The notes beneath the pieces are model-generated. The model saw nothing but the letters and a program-made list of their open reading frames with translations, was not told the origin of the DNA and ran no database searches. A stretch of DNA of 39,123 bases from Promethearchaeota archaeon (lineage in GTDB: Archaea > Asgardarchaeota > Lokiarchaeia > Sigyniarchaeales > SOKP01), in assembly GCA_004524725.1 (NCBI GenBank), contig SDNW01000011.1, positions 1 to 39,123 on the forward strand, written 5' to 3'. Below are positions 24,679 to 34,188 of this stretch, in pieces. Made by a program: the position numbers and the translations under genes. Position 1 is the first letter of the stretch. Every line of letters begins with the position of its first letter.

Positions 24679-26451
24679 ATGGGAAAGAATAATACTATTA
24701 TCACTAATATTATAAGAGTTCATTCTGCTATGGATAACTTGTCGCGTGAAGATATAAAATTTTTTAAAAGAATCATCCTTCTCATCATTTTTTTAACAAT
24801 TTCCCTTACTTATCTTCATGTTAACAAACTACAGAGTTATTCTAGATATGAACGAGTTCAGTTTGCATCTTCTGGGTCATATCTTTATGCTAATCTCTAT
24901 TATCCTACAAAAATATTAGATTTCCAGCAAAATCGACCATTATTAATTTATTGCCACGGAATTGGTAGTCAAAGGGATTTTGATCTAAGAATTCCTATAG
25001 AGTTTACAAAAAGGGGTTTTTATGTAGCCTCTTTAGATTATCAAGGTCATGGAGAGAGCGGTGGCACAGTTATAGACGTAAATCCTATAACCAAAAGACC
25101 TGCTGTTGCCCAGGCATGTTCTGATTTATTAAATGTATTAGAAACATTACCTTTTTATTCCAATGTCAACATTTCACAAATCGGGTTGATTGGGCATTCC
25201 ATGGGTGGAATGGTAGTCTTAATGAATCAAGCACTTGATCCACGATTCAATATCACTGTTACGTGGGCTCCATTGGTTAATTTTAAACCTGAACAGTTAG
25301 GTATAATCCAAACTGAATATTATGATAATTATATTCCTGTTAATCTGCTCAACGAAAGTAATACGAACAATCTATTAGTTATTATGCATGTTGACGATGA
25401 GATGCTTAATTTCACTGCCAATGCGATTAAAGCCCAAGAACTAACAAACTGCACAGTGATTCCTATCACTACCCCTTTAATCGGAGGTGGTCATCAACTT
25501 TTTACTGATGTTGTATTAATTGAGTCTATTAAATGGTTTGAAGGATATTTTTTCGGCTCCATTACGATTAATGGGCCTATATATATCACATTCATAATCA
25601 ACTATATTACGCTACTATTTTGTATGTTGTTATTATTTATGATTGTACTTTTGCTCACATCTCATACATCACGGTTTTTTACGTATGAGGATGAGAAACT
25701 GGAAACTCAGAAAGACAAAAAACAATCAAGATTTCCCAAAATTCGCAAATCATATCAAATAGCTAAAATAATTATCTTTACAGCTATGTTTTTACTCAAT
25801 TGGCAAATCTTTGAACGTTTCTTTGGATTAATTGGAATTTTTTATGCTTCATTAAATATTACTATAGTATATCTTATAATCAAAGCGGTGAACTATTATA
25901 ATAAATTAAAGAGTGATCAAGTTAAGTTTGGGTTCACTCAATTTAAAAAGTTATTGAAATCTCAATTTCGCTTAAAACATGTCATTTTTGCATTTTTTAC
26001 AACATTTTATTTTATAGGAATTTATATACTTTTTACCTATTCTTATCCCTTTGCATTTATGTGGCCTTCCAATTTTATCCAGATAGTTGTCGCTGAATTA
26101 ATATTTCCAATATATTTTTCAATAGAGATTTTTTACAGAAAGATAATTTATCCTCAGCTTAATTTCTTGAAAACCGAAAGGAGGAAATCTCTATGGACAA
26201 TCGCAATTTCACTTTTTATTCAGACATTTCTAATTTCACTCACCTCCTCGTGGCTGTTTTTTCCATCAGTACTATTTACATATGCGATTTTTACTGTCGT
26301 AATTATTCAAAATACATTAATATACGAAAATACCAATAGTTTCAGTCTTACTATACTAAGTTCCTTTAATATCATTCAATTATTTTTCGCAGCGGTTATC
26401 TCTAATGTGTTAGGCATCAGTACGGTTTTAAATACTTTACTTACTATGTGA
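24679..26451 (+). CDS. Membrane-anchored alpha/beta hydrolase with multi-helix C-terminal domain
   Basis: A 590-residue protein with two parts. After a membrane segment (about 31-47) comes an alpha/beta hydrolase domain on the outer side: YCHGIG (oxyanion loop, 91-96), YQGHGESGG, and the nucleophile elbow GHSMGG with Ser174; candidate acid and base are the Asp in HVDDE and the His in GGGHQLF. From about residue 290 onward there are at least six further hydrophobic helices with no recognised motif. The fusion suggests a lipase, esterase or acyltransferase acting on membrane lipids or cell-surface substrates; substrate unknown. It is followed by a MFS transporter 48 nt downstream. Confidence 0.78.
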   Translation: MGKNNTIITNIIRVHSAMDNLSREDIKFFKRIILLIIFLTISLTYLHVNKLQSYSRYERVQFASSGSYLYANLYYPTKILDFQQNRPLLIYCHGIGSQRDFDLRIPIEFTKRGFYVASLDYQGHGESGGTVIDVNPITKRPAVAQACSDLLNVLETLPFYSNVNISQIGLIGHSMGGMVVLMNQALDPRFNITVTWAPLVNFKPEQLGIIQTEYYDNYIPVNLLNESNTNNLLVIMHVDDEMLNFTANAIKAQELTNCTVIPITTPLIGGGHQLFTDVVLIESIKWFEGYFFGSITINGPIYITFIINYITLLFCMLLLFMIVLLLTSHTSRFFTYEDEKLETQKDKKQSRFPKIRKSYQIAKIIIFTAMFLLNWQIFERFFGLIGIFYASLNITIVYLIIKAVNYYNKLKSDQVKFGFTQFKKLLKSQFRLKHVIFAFFTTFYFIGIYILFTYSYPFAFMWPSNFIQIVVAELIFPIYFSIEIFYRKIIYPQLNFLKTERRKSLWTIAISLFIQTFLISLTSSWLFFPSVLFTYAIFTVVIIQNTLIYENTNSFSLTILSSFNIIQLFFAAVISNVLGISTVLNTLLTM

Positions 26452-26499
26452 ATTACATAAAAAAAAAGGAGAACACAGAGTATTTGACTAGAAGATATC

Positions 26500-27726
26500 A
26501 TGAGAAAAGATAACAAAAAGTCCATTACAAAAAGAGCCATAGTTGGGGTATCTGTCCCTGTATTTATCATGGGATTAGTTTCCTTATTTACTGATATCTC
26601 AAGTGAAACGATTCAAAGCATTTTACCATTATTTATTTTCGAAGTTGGTGGAACAGGAATAATTTTAGGTTTAATTTCCGGAGTATCAGATGCTATCGCT
26701 AATGTATTAAAAGGAATTACTGGTTGGTTGAGTGATAGAATTAATCGAAGGAAACCTTTTGTAGTATTTGGCTATTCCTTGTCAAATATTTCTAAACCTT
26801 TTATTGGATTTAGTCCATCGTGGCAATTTATTTTAGGATTAAAAATAACTGACAGAGTGGGTAAAGGATTACGTACTTCCTCCAGAGACACTTTAATCTC
26901 TTACTATGCTATAAAAAAAGGAAAAGCATTCGGAATCCATCGGGCTATGGATACATTAGGTGCCGTCATAGGTTCCTTTACAGCGGTCATATTATTGCTT
27001 TTTAACTGGTCATTCTCAAATATTATATTTTTTACCATATTTCCTGGTATCATTGCAATTATTCTTATATTATTTATAAAGGATATATCACCTCAAGAAG
27101 TAGTAGATCAACCAAAAGCCAAGAAACAAGAGTATAATTTTTCAGGAGTTGATAAAAACTTCATTAAATTGATAATACTATTAGGGGTTATTGAATTTGC
27201 TAGTTTGGACATTTCTTTCTTGATTATAAGAGCAGCAGATTTCATCCCTATTAACTTGATATTTATTATACCTTTATTATATTCAATTCTAAATATTGTC
27301 TATGCTATTTTCTCACCAATTACGGGCTCACTTTCCGACAAGATTGGCCGTAAGCCGGTTATTTTATTTGGTTTAGCGTTATTATTATTTTCTTGTATAA
27401 TTTTGATCTTCCCAATTACGACATCCCTATTTTCACTCATCCTTATAACCATAATTTATATTTTATACGGATTTTATATGGCTTCAGTAGATCCTATTTC
27501 ACGTGCCTATATTGCTGATTTAGTTGGGAAAGATAAACGTGGAAAAGCATATGGCTACTATTATTTCTCAGTAGGATTTATTAGTATGATCGAATCCATT
27601 ATCTTCGGGTTAATATATGATATGTTTTCAGCATCCTGGGCATTTTTATATATTTCGATTTTATTGATCCTTAGTATGATTATTTTTGCTTACACAGATT
27701 TTTCAAAGATAGTAAAAACCGCATAG
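26500..27726 (+). CDS. MFS transporter
   Basis: A 408-residue transporter of the major facilitator superfamily with twelve predicted helices. The signature between helices 2 and 3 is GWLSDRINRRKPFVV, repeated in the second half as GSLSDKIGRKPVIL, and the first helix has SLFTDISSETI, which is typical of a group of archaeal and bacterial MFS proteins near drug/metabolite exporters. Substrate unknown. The AAAGGAG run at about 26465 is rather far upstream to be its ribosome site. It follows the hydrolase gene by 48 nt on the same strand, so co-transcription is plausible, and ends 2 nt before the convergent peptidase T gene. Confidence 0.85.
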   Translation: MRKDNKKSITKRAIVGVSVPVFIMGLVSLFTDISSETIQSILPLFIFEVGGTGIILGLISGVSDAIANVLKGITGWLSDRINRRKPFVVFGYSLSNISKPFIGFSPSWQFILGLKITDRVGKGLRTSSRDTLISYYAIKKGKAFGIHRAMDTLGAVIGSFTAVILLLFNWSFSNIIFFTIFPGIIAIILILFIKDISPQEVVDQPKAKKQEYNFSGVDKNFIKLIILLGVIEFASLDISFLIIRAADFIPINLIFIIPLLYSILNIVYAIFSPITGSLSDKIGRKPVILFGLALLLFSCIILIFPITTSLFSLILITIIYILYGFYMASVDPISRAYIADLVGKDKRGKAYGYYYFSVGFISMIESIIFGLIYDMFSASWAFLYISILLILSMIIFAYTDFSKIVKTA

Positions 27727-27728
27727 AA

Positions 27729-28985
27729 TTATTGTTTAGACCATAATTCTGCTAAATGAATTATTACTTCGCATGCTTTCTGCATCGAAATGGTTGGGAT
27801 ATATTCCTTTCTAGAATGAAATAACATCCCTCCTGTAAATAAGTTTGGTGTTGGAATTCCCATTTCGCTAAGCCTTGCACCATCCGTACCACCACGAATA
27901 AGATGAATATTCAAATCTATCTCTGCCATTTGTATCGCCTCTTTTGCAAAATCAATTACTTCTGGTTGTTTTTCTAAATAGGTTAACATGTTTTTATATT
28001 GATAGAGATATTGTATTTCTATTTTTAAGCCAGGATATTTCAACTCATAGAGGTCTTTTAGCTGGTTTAGGTATGCTTTCCGTTTTTCATTTTCTTTGGA
28101 ATCAAAAGCTCTTAAAATTATCGATGCTGTTGCTTTCTCCACATTTCCACTTAACTGACTAAGATGATAAAATCCTTCCCTATCTTCAGTATGTTCTGGT
28201 GTTTGATATTCTGGAAGCTCAGCGATAAAACGACTAGCTATTTGAATGGCATTAACCAGTAGATTTTTTGCATACCCTGGATGAACACTGACGCCATTAA
28301 AAGTTATTATTGCCTTACGGGCATCAAAACATTCAATTTCTAGCTCACCCATATCTGACCCATCTAAAGTGTAGCAAACATCTGGTAGCCGACTCTTATC
28401 AATATGATCAGTTCCCTTTCCGATCTCTTCATCGGGTGTAAAACATAGAGTAATTGGTCCATGTTTGAATTGCGGATACTTATTCCAAACCGCACATACC
28501 GTCATTATTTCAGCGATTCCTGCTTTATCATCTGCTCCTAATAATGTATCCCCCGAAGAAGTAATTATATCGAATCCGACATAGTTTTCCAATTCAGGGG
28601 AATCTTTAATACTCAAAGATAAATCTTTCTTTTGGGAAAAATGAATGGGCTCTCCACCATATTTTTTATGGATTACAGGCTTCACATTTTTTCCACTGAC
28701 CATTTCCGAAGTGTCTAAATGAGCTATTAATCCAATTGGTTTTGCTTTCTTCAGAGCCTCACTTGCGGGCAAATCTGCGTAAACATAACATCTATCATCA
28801 AGTACAATATTTTCCAAGTTTAATCCTTCTAATTCCTTCACTAATATTTTTCCTAGTTCATATTGACTTTTTGTCGATGGAAATGTTGAAGAATTTACGT
28901 CTGAAGTAGTCCAAACTTGAACATATCTCAAAAACCGAGATACAACATCTTCTAATATGAAATCTTTTACTTCTTGGGATATCAT
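27729..28985 (-). CDS. pepT: Peptidase T (tripeptide aminopeptidase), M20 family
   Basis: A 418-residue zinc aminopeptidase that cleaves the N-terminal residue of tripeptides. Metal and catalytic residues are in place: His89 and Asp91 (IAHLDTS), Asp152 (LLGADDKAG), Glu186/Glu187 (TPDEEIGKG), Asp208 (YTLDGSDMG) and the C-terminal RGGTDGARLS and GGMLFHS segments with the final His. The length equals that of bacterial PepT (about 408-420). It would recycle peptides in the cytoplasm. It is convergent with the MFS transporter gene and about 140 nt downstream of the ECF S-component-like gene on the same strand. Confidence 0.92.
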   Translation of the reverse strand: MISQEVKDFILEDVVSRFLRYVQVWTTSDVNSSTFPSTKSQYELGKILVKELEGLNLENIVLDDRCYVYADLPASEALKKAKPIGLIAHLDTSEMVSGKNVKPVIHKKYGGEPIHFSQKKDLSLSIKDSPELENYVGFDIITSSGDTLLGADDKAGIAEIMTVCAVWNKYPQFKHGPITLCFTPDEEIGKGTDHIDKSRLPDVCYTLDGSDMGELEIECFDARKAIITFNGVSVHPGYAKNLLVNAIQIASRFIAELPEYQTPEHTEDREGFYHLSQLSGNVEKATASIILRAFDSKENEKRKAYLNQLKDLYELKYPGLKIEIQYLYQYKNMLTYLEKQPEVIDFAKEAIQMAEIDLNIHLIRGGTDGARLSEMGIPTPNLFTGGMLFHSRKEYIPTISMQKACEVIIHLAELWSKQ

Positions 28986-29125
28986 AGTGATTTTTTATTG
29001 TTAAAAGAGATGTTAAATATTAACTATCCCTATTTTAATAAATTAATCTTTTTACAATTTCCTTAATAATTCTCCTAAATATAAATCATAGTTATAAAAA
29101 AGAAAAAGAAGAGATGGTATATTTG

Positions 29126-29809
29126 CTACCAGATATTTAATCTTTCGTCCAATTTTGTTCCATATACAAGGAAATAAGGTATACCCAGATCGAGAGCACT
29201 TTGCCATGCATTAATGATGGGTGCTCCGATAAGTACAGCAGTCATCCCAGTAATTTCAGGTAAACCCAAAAATTCTAAACTAACTTGGTCTAGAAAAAGC
29301 GAGAATATAGTTAGAAATACGATAACATTCAGAACGACCATTACTATAATCCTTAAAAGTGTTCCTAATGCGCCATAAACTATAATGTTATGAGGTTTTT
29401 TCAACTTCTGACTTTTTTTTATTGTACCATCGCGTTTATACAATCTAAGAAACAAAATTGGTACACTGATTAAAGATAAAGTTGCTGCTAATTTCATTAA
29501 TGGCCCAACTGGTGCTGAAGGATCAAACGGCATTAATCCAACCGTTCCAATTATACAGCACAGAATCCCAGCCTTTACTCCAAATAAATAAAAACACAAA
29601 ACCCAAACCAAAGATATTAAGTCAATGATCGCAATAAACCAACCAGGAATTCGTATTAAATTAGTTAAAGTTGGTGTTAATAAAGCCCCAACCACGATTG
29701 AAAGTGCACTAAATAACGCAGCACCTACAATTTGTAAGGTTAATTGGGATCTGCGACTCATAAATGATTCCCGTTCTTCAAAAAGTTCTTTTCCTTCCAA
29801 TTCAGACAT
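29126..29809 (-). CDS. ECF-type transporter S component-like membrane protein
   Basis: A 227-residue membrane protein with about six hydrophobic segments. The N-terminal segment ALFSALSIVVGALLTPTLTNLIRIPGWF, followed by WVLCFYLFGVKAGILCCIIGTVG, is similar to S components of energy-coupling factor transporters, which bind vitamins such as riboflavin. ATG 29809 is preferred to TTG 29818 as the start. The specific substrate is not evident. No ECF A or T subunit gene is in the window; group II S components share modules encoded elsewhere, so a lone gene is not unusual. The 29810-30054 interval upstream is AT-rich without an evident gene. Confidence 0.6.
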   Translation of the reverse strand: MSELEGKELFEERESFMSRRSQLTLQIVGAALFSALSIVVGALLTPTLTNLIRIPGWFIAIIDLISLVWVLCFYLFGVKAGILCCIIGTVGLMPFDPSAPVGPLMKLAATLSLISVPILFLRLYKRDGTIKKSQKLKKPHNIIVYGALGTLLRIIVMVVLNVIVFLTIFSLFLDQVSLEFLGLPEITGMTAVLIGAPIINAWQSALDLGIPYFLVYGTKLDERLNIW

Positions 29810-30054
29810 ATAAATCAATTTAATGTTTCTTAGGATAGTGAAATTTCAATCGATTTATAAGTTTAATGGGTTATTATAATTAGAAATTAATATGAAGAAT
29901 TAGGCTTTTTATGGGGAAGGTATTTATAATTACAACCCGATTCATAAATAAGCAGATTTAATGAAAGAATAATTATTTATATTAAATTTACTGAAAGAAT
30001 CTAATCTTGAAGCTCAAGCAAACATATATTTTTAAATACTAATTTATGAGTAGT

Positions 30055-31422
30055 TTATTTCGTTAACAACTTTTTTTCCTTCGCATCCAAATCAAACCAG
30101 TCACTAACAAGTTTCAGATATTTTCTTGAATCAGAAGTCAGTTTTCTCAAAAATGGCAACAAATTCTGAATAATTTCGATTTCTGAGACATTATATTTTT
30201 CTTGTATTTTTTCAACAAATGAATGTTCTGCAACTGTTAAAGAGAAGAACCCTGTTGAAGTAAAACGAGGAAAATTTATTCGTCTGAACCCCTCATTTTC
30301 AGGATGATATTTCCTTGCTAATACCACACCTCCCGAGAAAAGATCATAAAAATACGGTAAAAGTGACCAATACTGATTTTTACGGATTCGACCAAAAACT
30401 TCATCGGCTAAAGACAAATTTTCATAAGCTGTTTTTAATTCATTAGTTTTTTTGATGAAGGTTGGTAAATTTTCATTTATCCACTTATAGAGAAAATTAT
30501 AATCAACATCGGATTTATCGGTAATGTTACGCGCTTGTTGTAGAGTTCTGGCGTCTTGAAATAGCTCTCGGATTAGAGAGAATATTTCTTCATTATTATC
30601 TCGATTTAGTTGATAAATTAATTCGCTAGTATCAGTATCTAAACCTCCTTGGTATATTCCTTGAAGATCGTTAATGGTTCCTCGTAAATCACCCTCATTT
30701 TTTTCGATTATATAATTCAAATCTTTTGGATTAAAATTGTCAATCTTTTCCTTTTTTAAGATCCGTTTTACAACTTTAAGAATTTCATCCTTAGATAACG
30801 CGCTTATCTCAATTTTTCTAATTTTATTATATAGAGTTTGTAGATTTCTCTTATAGTCATTTGAACACATTATTATTGGGAATTGAGTATTTTCAATCAA
30901 ATCTAAGACAGCTGGAACAGCACCTCGGTCGGTCACCCCGTAAATCCCATCAATTTCATCTATTAAGATAAGTTTAGCCTTTGATTGAACGATAAAGTCC
31001 ATTATTCCCCTTGATTTTACGGTTTCCTTTAATTTTGATTCTAAAGCATCCCTCGTTCTTGTATCAGAAGCATTTGTTTCAATAACTTCCATATTTAAGT
31101 CATTTGCTAAGGCATATACGATAGAAGTTTTTCCCACACCAGGGGGGCCTTCTAACAATACGGCTGATTTTTCTGGGGGAACACTCAATTCTTTCTTTTG
31201 TTTCTTATCTTCAACCGTTCTATTATAGATTCGAATTTTTTTGTTCTTTTCGTTAATATTTTGAATTTCAGTAAGAAAGGTTTTTATAAATGTTCTTAAT
31301 TCCTCATCTAAAGCCACCCTATGACCACTTACCTTAGCTTGGGGGATTGCCATTTCTTTTATGGATTGGGGTCGATATTTTTCTACCCACGGACGCTCTA
31401 ATGTATCTTTCATACTTTTCAC
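30055..31422 (-). CDS. rfcL: Replication factor C large subunit (RfcL)
   Basis: A 455-residue clamp-loader subunit. It opens PWVEKYRPQSIKEM, the typical N-terminus, has Walker A GPPGVGKTS at 92-100, sensor/ASD motif NASD (117-120), Walker B LILIDEIDG (around 151-159) and the large-subunit-type collar domain behind. There is a lysine-rich insertion (about 42-84) before the P-loop. Archaeal RfcL usually ends in a short PCNA-binding QxxLxxFF-like motif; none is visible here (the end is DLDAKEKKLLTK). RfcL joins four small subunits to load PCNA. The start codon abuts the stop of the paralogue upstream, so the genes are coupled. Confidence 0.87.
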   Translation of the reverse strand: MKSMKDTLERPWVEKYRPQSIKEMAIPQAKVSGHRVALDEELRTFIKTFLTEIQNINEKNKKIRIYNRTVEDKKQKKELSVPPEKSAVLLEGPPGVGKTSIVYALANDLNMEVIETNASDTRTRDALESKLKETVKSRGIMDFIVQSKAKLILIDEIDGIYGVTDRGAVPAVLDLIENTQFPIIMCSNDYKRNLQTLYNKIRKIEISALSKDEILKVVKRILKKEKIDNFNPKDLNYIIEKNEGDLRGTINDLQGIYQGGLDTDTSELIYQLNRDNNEEIFSLIRELFQDARTLQQARNITDKSDVDYNFLYKWINENLPTFIKKTNELKTAYENLSLADEVFGRIRKNQYWSLLPYFYDLFSGGVVLARKYHPENEGFRRINFPRFTSTGFFSLTVAEHSFVEKIQEKYNVSEIEIIQNLLPFLRKLTSDSRKYLKLVSDWFDLDAKEKKLLTK

Positions 31423-32469
31423 CTATAGAATTTCAGCAAAATCACATAATTTTGCTAATAAATTAGAAATCTGAATATCTGTATCCAACCCATCAACCGC
31501 TCTAAAATCTGCGTCTGCAATTAGATTAATAATCTTTTCTCGCGCATAACGACTTAATGGGAGTTTAAGCATTTCTTTTAGCATCAATTTAAATACTTCT
31601 TGGGAGGAATATTTATAATTTGACTGAATTTTCCTTGAAAGTTCTCTTGCTTTCAAAAAATCCCCTTTTAAGCAGATTAATAACAAATTTCTCACCAAAT
31701 TAGTCTGTGAATTCATTAAATTTTGATATAAGACGGTATTATCTATTTTTTTCCCACTCATACTAGAAAGTTGCAATAAATCAATTGCTTCAGCAATTTT
31801 CCCGTTTGTTATTTTATATAGGAGCTTAATATTGTTCTCCTCAATTTCAACATCTTCTTGGTCTACAATTTTTGTAATCTCGCCCTTAAAATCCTCAAAT
31901 TTTGGAGGTGAAATCAAGAAGATTTGACAACGACTGATGATTGGGTCAATAATAGCAGATGCTTTTGTCGTAATTAATATCATCCGACAGTTTTTCCCAT
32001 AAATCTCCATTAATCTTCTAAAGGCTTGTTGATTTGAATCCAAAGCTTCAAAATTTTTCACAATAAGTATTTTAAAAGGAACATCTCCTAATGCTTTTAA
32101 TTCGATAAATGGCTTTATTTTAACTTGAATGAATGCAGGAGTAGTGACTTTCTTCCCCGCCAAGCTTCCAATTTTACTTGTCGAAATATAGGCATCAGAA
32201 CGAGCTTGCTTTAATTCCTCGCTATTCAAGGGCATATCCGCATAGACTTTTTGAAAATTGCTTTTAAAATACTTACCCAAAAACTCTTCAGAGAAGAGGG
32301 TTGCGATGGTAGTTTTTCCACTTCCTTCCGGCCCTATAAATAGTAAATGAGGGAAATTCCTTTCTTTTATAATATCTGAAAGTCTTTGAATTAGTTCGGT
32401 TCTGCCACATACCTCATTTAAGCTATGAGGTAAATATTTAATTCGCCAAACAGGTATGTTATCACTCAT
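31423..32469 (-). CDS. Clamp-loader small-subunit paralogue with degraded Walker B
   Basis: A 348-residue AAA+ protein related to RFC small subunits (VWRIKYLPHSLNEVCGR; PHLLFIGPEGSGKTT with an intact P-loop at 46-54). The Walker B position, 134-141, reads ILIVKNFE instead of the hydrophobic-DEAD box of an active subunit, so the acidic pair is replaced by Lys-Asn. The arginine finger motif SRC is kept (179-181), as is RRLMEIYGKN. This predicts a subunit that can bind ATP and complete a neighbour's active site but not hydrolyse ATP itself, like some eukaryotic RFC subunits. A 70-100 insertion is rich in Asn and Ser. It sits between rfcS and rfcL. Confidence 0.8.
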   Translation of the reverse strand: MSDNIPVWRIKYLPHSLNEVCGRTELIQRLSDIIKERNFPHLLFIGPEGSGKTTIATLFSEEFLGKYFKSNFQKVYADMPLNSEELKQARSDAYISTSKIGSLAGKKVTTPAFIQVKIKPFIELKALGDVPFKILIVKNFEALDSNQQAFRRLMEIYGKNCRMILITTKASAIIDPIISRCQIFLISPPKFEDFKGEITKIVDQEDVEIEENNIKLLYKITNGKIAEAIDLLQLSSMSGKKIDNTVLYQNLMNSQTNLVRNLLLICLKGDFLKARELSRKIQSNYKYSSQEVFKLMLKEMLKLPLSRYAREKIINLIADADFRAVDGLDTDIQISNLLAKLCDFAEIL

Positions 32470-32493
32470 ATATGAAACCTAATTGAGGAGTTT

Positions 32494-33471
32494 TTAATTT
32501 AAATTTTCTATAATACTTGCTAATAATGCGATTATTTGAAGTTTTTCATCTGCTCCTTGACTAATCCGATAATCAATATCTCCAAAATTTATAAGAAGTT
32601 GGTTATAACTGTCTTCTTGAATGTTGAATTCATTCAAATTTCCACTTATTTGTCTAATTAAATTTCGACTATCGATTTTTTCCAGCTCTTCAATTAGTAG
32701 TCGAACACGCTTAAAATTTTTTTCATTGACTATCTCAATTAAATGCCCCATAGTACTTTTATCTAAAAATCCAGATATGCGCAATAATTCATCTAGATTT
32801 AGATTATCGATTAGATCCAACGCTACTGCCATTTGCAAAGTATTTATCGCTTTTCTCAAATCTCCTCCCGAAATAAAAAATAAAGTTTCATAAAATTTGC
32901 GTTCAATATTTTTCGGAATTTGCAATGCTTCCTTTTTTACAATGAACCTTAATCGCTCAATAATCTTCTCTTTTGATAAATTAATAAATCTGAATACGGC
33001 ACATCTAGAAATGATTGGATCTATGATTTTATTAATATAATTGCATAGCAAAATAAATTTAACGTTCTCAGAATATTTCTCAATTATTCTTCTCAATGCT
33101 TGTTGAACTTGATTCGGAATGTTATCAGCTTCATCTAAAATTATGATTTTTAAGCTTTTGTCATCTATAATCATTTTTTGAGCCACAAATGCTTTAATAA
33201 CATTTCTCACATAAGACATTCTCACTGTATCCGAGGCATTTAATTCCAAAACATTTCGATGGTATAATTCCTCTTTAATAATTGCTTTGGCCACAATTAA
33301 AGCAGTACTAGTCTTACCAGTACCCGCAGGACCAGTAAATATCATATGAGGCATATTTCTACGATCTACAAAATCCTTGAGATTGTTGATCGCTAAATTT
33401 TGACTCACAATTTCATCAAATGAAGTAGGTCGGTATTTTTCGACCCAAGGATGATCTTTGTCATAATTCAT
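32494..33471 (-). CDS. rfcS: Replication factor C small subunit (RfcS)
   Basis: A 325-residue clamp-loader ATPase. The N-terminus PWVEKYRPTSFDEIV, Walker A GPAGTGKTS (47-55), LELNASD (76-81), Walker B IIILDEADN (109-117), the QALRRIIEKYS sensor helix and the arginine finger SRC (155-157) are all canonical, so this is the ordinary active small subunit. In archaea four RfcS copies plus one RfcL open PCNA and place it on primed DNA. It is the first clamp-loader gene of the minus-strand operon and begins 3 nt after a GNAT acetyltransferase gene. Confidence 0.92.
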   Translation of the reverse strand: MNYDKDHPWVEKYRPTSFDEIVSQNLAINNLKDFVDRRNMPHMIFTGPAGTGKTSTALIVAKAIIKEELYHRNVLELNASDTVRMSYVRNVIKAFVAQKMIIDDKSLKIIILDEADNIPNQVQQALRRIIEKYSENVKFILLCNYINKIIDPIISRCAVFRFINLSKEKIIERLRFIVKKEALQIPKNIERKFYETLFFISGGDLRKAINTLQMAVALDLIDNLNLDELLRISGFLDKSTMGHLIEIVNEKNFKRVRLLIEELEKIDSRNLIRQISGNLNEFNIQEDSYNQLLINFGDIDYRISQGADEKLQIIALLASIIENLN

Positions 33472-33474
33472 AAG

Positions 33475-33951
33475 CTAATCATCTGAGGGCGTCTTAGCTA
33501 GGTCTAATTCTAAAACTTCATACACTTTTTTAAAATTCATTTTTGAATAAAGATTAGCTGCTTGCTGAGCTTTTTCTTTTATATTAACTTTTATTTTTTC
33601 AACCTTTATCTTTTTTAAATGTTCTATGGCTTTCTTGAGAAGGAGCGCTCCAATTCCTTTACCTCGATATTGTTCTTTGAGAAAGACTTGCTTTATATAT
33701 CCCTCAGAAGAACCAAATGGATCAATTCTTAGCTCTGCAATAATCATACCTACAACCTCATTTTCATTATCTTCATCCACCGCAATTAAAATGCCGTGTC
33801 GTTGCAATGGATCATATAATCTTCGTCGAATTCCCCAGTCAAATCTCTTAGGCTCAAAAGCTTGACCAAGACCCTCTACCAATTCTTTAGTTAAATTCAT
33901 TAAAGAATCGATATTTTCAGGGGATGCAATCTCTATTTTTATGCTATTCAT
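33475..33951 (-). CDS. GNAT-family N-acetyltransferase
   Basis: A 158-residue acetyltransferase that uses acetyl-CoA. The pyrophosphate-binding motif QYRGKGIGALLL (94-105) matches the Q/R-x-x-G-x-G/A signature; the N-terminal region and the final strand (NLYSKMNFKKVYEVLELDL) also fit the fold. The acceptor is unknown; both small molecules and protein N-termini are possible. Its stop is 3 nt from the rfcS start on the same strand, so it probably leads the operon. The 33952-34188 interval behind it is AT-rich; a GGAGGGAG run at 34075-34082 is not followed by a plausible gene. Confidence 0.8.
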   Translation of the reverse strand: MNSIKIEIASPENIDSLMNLTKELVEGLGQAFEPKRFDWGIRRRLYDPLQRHGILIAVDEDNENEVVGMIIAELRIDPFGSSEGYIKQVFLKEQYRGKGIGALLLKKAIEHLKKIKVEKIKVNIKEKAQQAANLYSKMNFKKVYEVLELDLAKTPSDD

Positions 33952-34188
33952 GATTTTACTAAGAGAAACAATTAATTTTTCTTTAAAACACTATTTGCTA
34001 ACTCAAAATTTAAATTTTCTCAATTAAATGTGTTTAATTTTCTTAAATAATATATTATTTGTTATATTTTTTACTGGAGGGAGATTAATTTCTACCCCAT
34101 TTCTAAGGTTATTATAGGAACATTAAGTTAATATGGATTATTATTTGTGTACCAATTAAAAAAGAAATATAAAGAATAAATTGTTATG

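Noticed and set aside
34075-34140. GGAGGGAG run at 34075 as the ribosome site of a small plus-strand gene
   Set aside because: The frame behind it has no ATG, GTG or TTG start and only about 15 codons.
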